From Streptomonospora nanhaiensis (lineage in GTDB: Bacteria; Actinomycetota; Actinomycetes; Streptosporangiales; Streptosporangiaceae): a stretch of DNA of 64,000 nucleotides. The notes below the pieces were generated by a model. That model saw nothing but the letters and a program-made list of their open reading frames with translations, was not told where the DNA came from and did no database searches. The DNA is taken from the NCBI RefSeq assembly GCF_026642255.1, contig NZ_CP113264.1, positions 186,001 to 250,000 on the forward strand. The letters run 5' to 3'. This document shows positions 62,587-64,000 of the stretch, piece after piece. Each line of letters begins with the position of its first letter. Position 1 is the first letter of the stretch. The position numbers were made by a program, and so were the translations under genes.

Positions 62587-62673
62587 ATGTTCGACCTGGT
62601 GGAACGCGGCAACTCGAAAATCCGAACACATTACCTCCCGGTAATGCACACACCCACCCCACCCATGCCCTAG
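62587..62673 (+). CDS. Possible 28-aa peptide
   Basis: ATG with AAGGGTGGA about 9 nt upstream, frame to TAG at 62671, starting MFDLVERGNSKIRTHYLP. It contains the CATTACC-N4-GGTAATG palindrome. No family recognised; it may be chance. Confidence 0.2.
   Translation: MFDLVERGNSKIRTHYLPVMHTPTPPMP
62629..62646. promoter_or_regulatory. Palindrome upstream of the 191-aa gene
   Basis: CATTACC-TCCC-GGTAATG, 7-bp perfect arms, in an AT-richer region about 135 bp before the gene at 62782; possible operator. Confidence 0.4.
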
Positions 62674-62781
62674 CATTTATCCCACTCACACAACTCAATC
62701 CACACGATGGCCCCGCAACGGTTAGATCCGTTCGGGGCCGTGGCCAGCAACTTCACACCTTTAACCAAAGGAATTGCCAGC

Positions 62782-63357
62782 ATGCGCCAGTATAGCGCTG
62801 CCTTCCTCGGCCCTGCCCTGGGCGTCGTGAAGGCCCTCTTCCTCGCACCCCGTGGTCGCCACGCCCGCCGCCACCGCTCGACCCGGGTGCGCCGCTACGC
62901 CCCGCTCCCCCAGGCCGTGACGCGCGAGAACGCGTCCCCTCCCCCCGCGCCCGACCCCGTCCGGGTCCCGGCGCCCCGCCTGGCTCCCGCTCCCGCACCG
63001 CCTCCGGCCGACGACCCCGTCCTGGTCAGGCCCTACTACTCCGCGTGGGAGCACCGGGGCGCCACCGCACGTGAGCGTGCCCGCGAACGCGAACTCGACC
63101 GCGTCCGGGCCGCCGCCACCGCCCGTCTCTGCGACTGGGCCCACCGCGAGGTCCCGCCCTGCGGCGACCTCCTGGCCCCCGACCCGACACCCGTGGCGGT
63201 CCCCGCCCCGCGGGCGCCGCACCCCGACTGTGAGGACCCCGACGACTGGCGCACCTTCACCCGTCTGACCCGCACCTGGCTCGCCCAGCGGGAACACCAC
63301 CGCCGGGCCCGGCCCCGGGGCGAGGCGCCGCACCGGAGCACGGGGGTGGCCGCGTGA
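62782..63357 (+). CDS. Pro/Arg-rich protein of unknown function
   Basis: A 191-aa protein. The start MRQYSAAFLGPALGVVKALFLAP follows an AAAGGAA site. A basic stretch (RGRHARRHRSTRVRRY) and a Pro/Ala-rich linker lead to a charged helical region with YYSAWEHRG and ERARERELDRVRAAATARL. No family recognised. Its stop overlaps the start of the ATPase-like gene (GTGA), so they are coupled. Confidence 0.75.
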   Translation: MRQYSAAFLGPALGVVKALFLAPRGRHARRHRSTRVRRYAPLPQAVTRENASPPPAPDPVRVPAPRLAPAPAPPPADDPVLVRPYYSAWEHRGATARERARERELDRVRAAATARLCDWAHREVPPCGDLLAPDPTPVAVPAPRAPHPDCEDPDDWRTFTRLTRTWLAQREHHRRARPRGEAPHRSTGVAA

Positions 63358-63798
63358 TCTCCCTGACCACCCGCATGCTCACCCGCACCTACACCCGCGC
63401 GCTCGCCGACCTGTCCACCGCCCGCCGCGACCTGACCCTCGACCTCGACGCCCTGGCCCCCGGCCTGGACCCCGACCTGGTCGACACCCTGCGCCTGTGC
63501 CTGCACGAACTCCACGCCAACGCCTGCAAGTACGGCCACCCGCACGCGCCCGTCGTCCGCCACCTGTTCCGCGCCCACGACGGGACGCTGACCCTGACCG
63601 TCCACAACAGGCACGCCCCCGGCGCCGCCCCGCCCGTGCCCAGGGTGCCCGTGGAGCGCACCACCACCGAGTGGGACCGGGGCCGAGGGCCAGCGCGGCC
63701 TCCTCCTCATCACCCGTCTGGCCGCCACCTGGGGCCACTACTCCTGGCCGCCCCGGTCGGGTCTCGGAACCCTCGTCCAAGCCACCTTCACCGCCTGA
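63354..63798 (+). pseudogene. RsbW-like ATP-binding protein with apparent frameshift
   Basis: The GTG at 63354 overlaps the previous stop by 4 bp. The frame gives a GHKL-type protein with CLHELHANACKYGHPHAP (N-box) up to TTEWDRGRG near 63687. The expected next block, GQRGLLLITRLAATWG (G-box), is in another frame that runs to TGA at 63796. One extra G in GGG at 63687-63689 would explain it. Family members are about 145 aa, which fits the combined product. It may be a true pseudogene, a programmed shift, or a sequencing error in a GC-rich run. An anti-sigma role is inferred. Confidence 0.7.
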
Positions 63799-63871
63799 CC
63801 CGCCCGCCGGGCCGGGGAGACCCTCCCCGGCCCTCCACCCCTCCAAGCTCCTCCGATGGCGAAGGAACCAC

Positions 63872-64000
63872 ATGCCGAGCCGAGCCCACGAGATCCCCCT
63901 GCGGATCATCCAGAACCAGCCCGCGATGGTCCCCGTGCTCCTCAGGGAGTCCCTGGGCATCGACGTCCCCCACCACACGGAGGCCGTCTCCACCAGTTCG
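63872..64000 (+). CDS. Start of an unrecognised actinobacterial protein (3' truncated)
   Basis: An AAGGAA site 5 nt before an ATG starts MPSRAHEIPLRIIQNQP, then PVLLRESLGIDVPHH, and runs open to the window end. The opening MPSR.HE.....I...P......L.E.LG resembles a widespread actinobacterial family (often nuclease-like), but 43 residues are too few for a call. Confidence 0.55.
   Translation, partial: MPSRAHEIPLRIIQNQPAMVPVLLRESLGIDVPHHTEAVSTSS

Overview
The window is chromosomal DNA from a very GC-rich, mycelial-type actinomycete. It reads as Nocardiopsis-like (Streptosporangiales/Nocardiopsaceae), but genus level is an inference. Pointers are a long chaplin with a sortase signal, a WhiJ-type HTH/DUF397/anti-sigma-like ATPase triad, a SigK/RskA locus, dense 4-bp ATGA/GTGA gene overlaps and GTG/TTG starts. 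I saw no rRNA, tRNA, CRISPR array, phage or complete transposase gene. Both ends cut through genes.

Left part (1-10.0 kb): tail of an APC-type permease; a CapA-like lipoprotein whose stop codon lies in the terminal inverted repeat of a 167-bp MITE-like element; a four-domain chaplin with an LAVTG signal; SURF1; a methyltransferase; a divergent kptA / TIGR02452 macrodomain pair; a MerR regulator with two operator-like dyads facing a membrane protein; and a small Smr-domain protein.

10.2-20.7 kb is the most interesting region: a lasso-peptide biosynthetic cluster on the minus strand. In transcription order it has a 43-aa precursor (18627..18758), a strong hairpin, the cyclase, the RRE/PqqD-like B1, the B2 leader peptidase, an ABC exporter, an orphan NarL-type response regulator, an ABC-2 self-protection-type transporter (ATPase plus two permeases), a 29-aa membrane peptide and a 93-aa CxxC (DCC-type) protein. 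The predicted core starts with Ser, has Asp at position 9 for the ring, and has Cys7 plus a C-terminal Cys23, so a one-disulfide lasso peptide is expected. A partnerless HisKA_3 kinase lies divergently upstream.

20.8-31 kb: tandem VOC-fold proteins, an acyl-CoA ligase with an amidohydrolase, an Lrp/AsnC regulator facing a CynX-type MFS carrier, a second MFS exporter, and a small secreted protein. 29.6-35.7 kb is a one-direction module: two membrane-anchored SUOX-type molybdopterin oxidoreductases, a fasciclin lipoprotein, sigK and its zinc anti-sigma rskA. An intergenic stretch with a ~250-bp tandem duplication follows.

36.7-48.5 kb: an OmpA-like lipoprotein, another lipoprotein, then a LysR-linked catabolic cluster (NitT/TauT ABC importer, SDR, cupin dioxygenase) and lpdA. 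48.7-57 kb: a DedA-type membrane protein, a remnant of a DHFR-like gene, a 630-aa unknown, a winged-helix protein, a GNAT enzyme and a tripartite tricarboxylate transporter (tctCBA). 57.4-64 kb: the WhiJ-like triad, a double DUF4333 lipoprotein, a MarR-DUF2269-DUF3817-rhodanese operon with a candidate MarR operator, a Cys/His-rich small protein, and an anti-sigma-like ATPase with an apparent frameshift.
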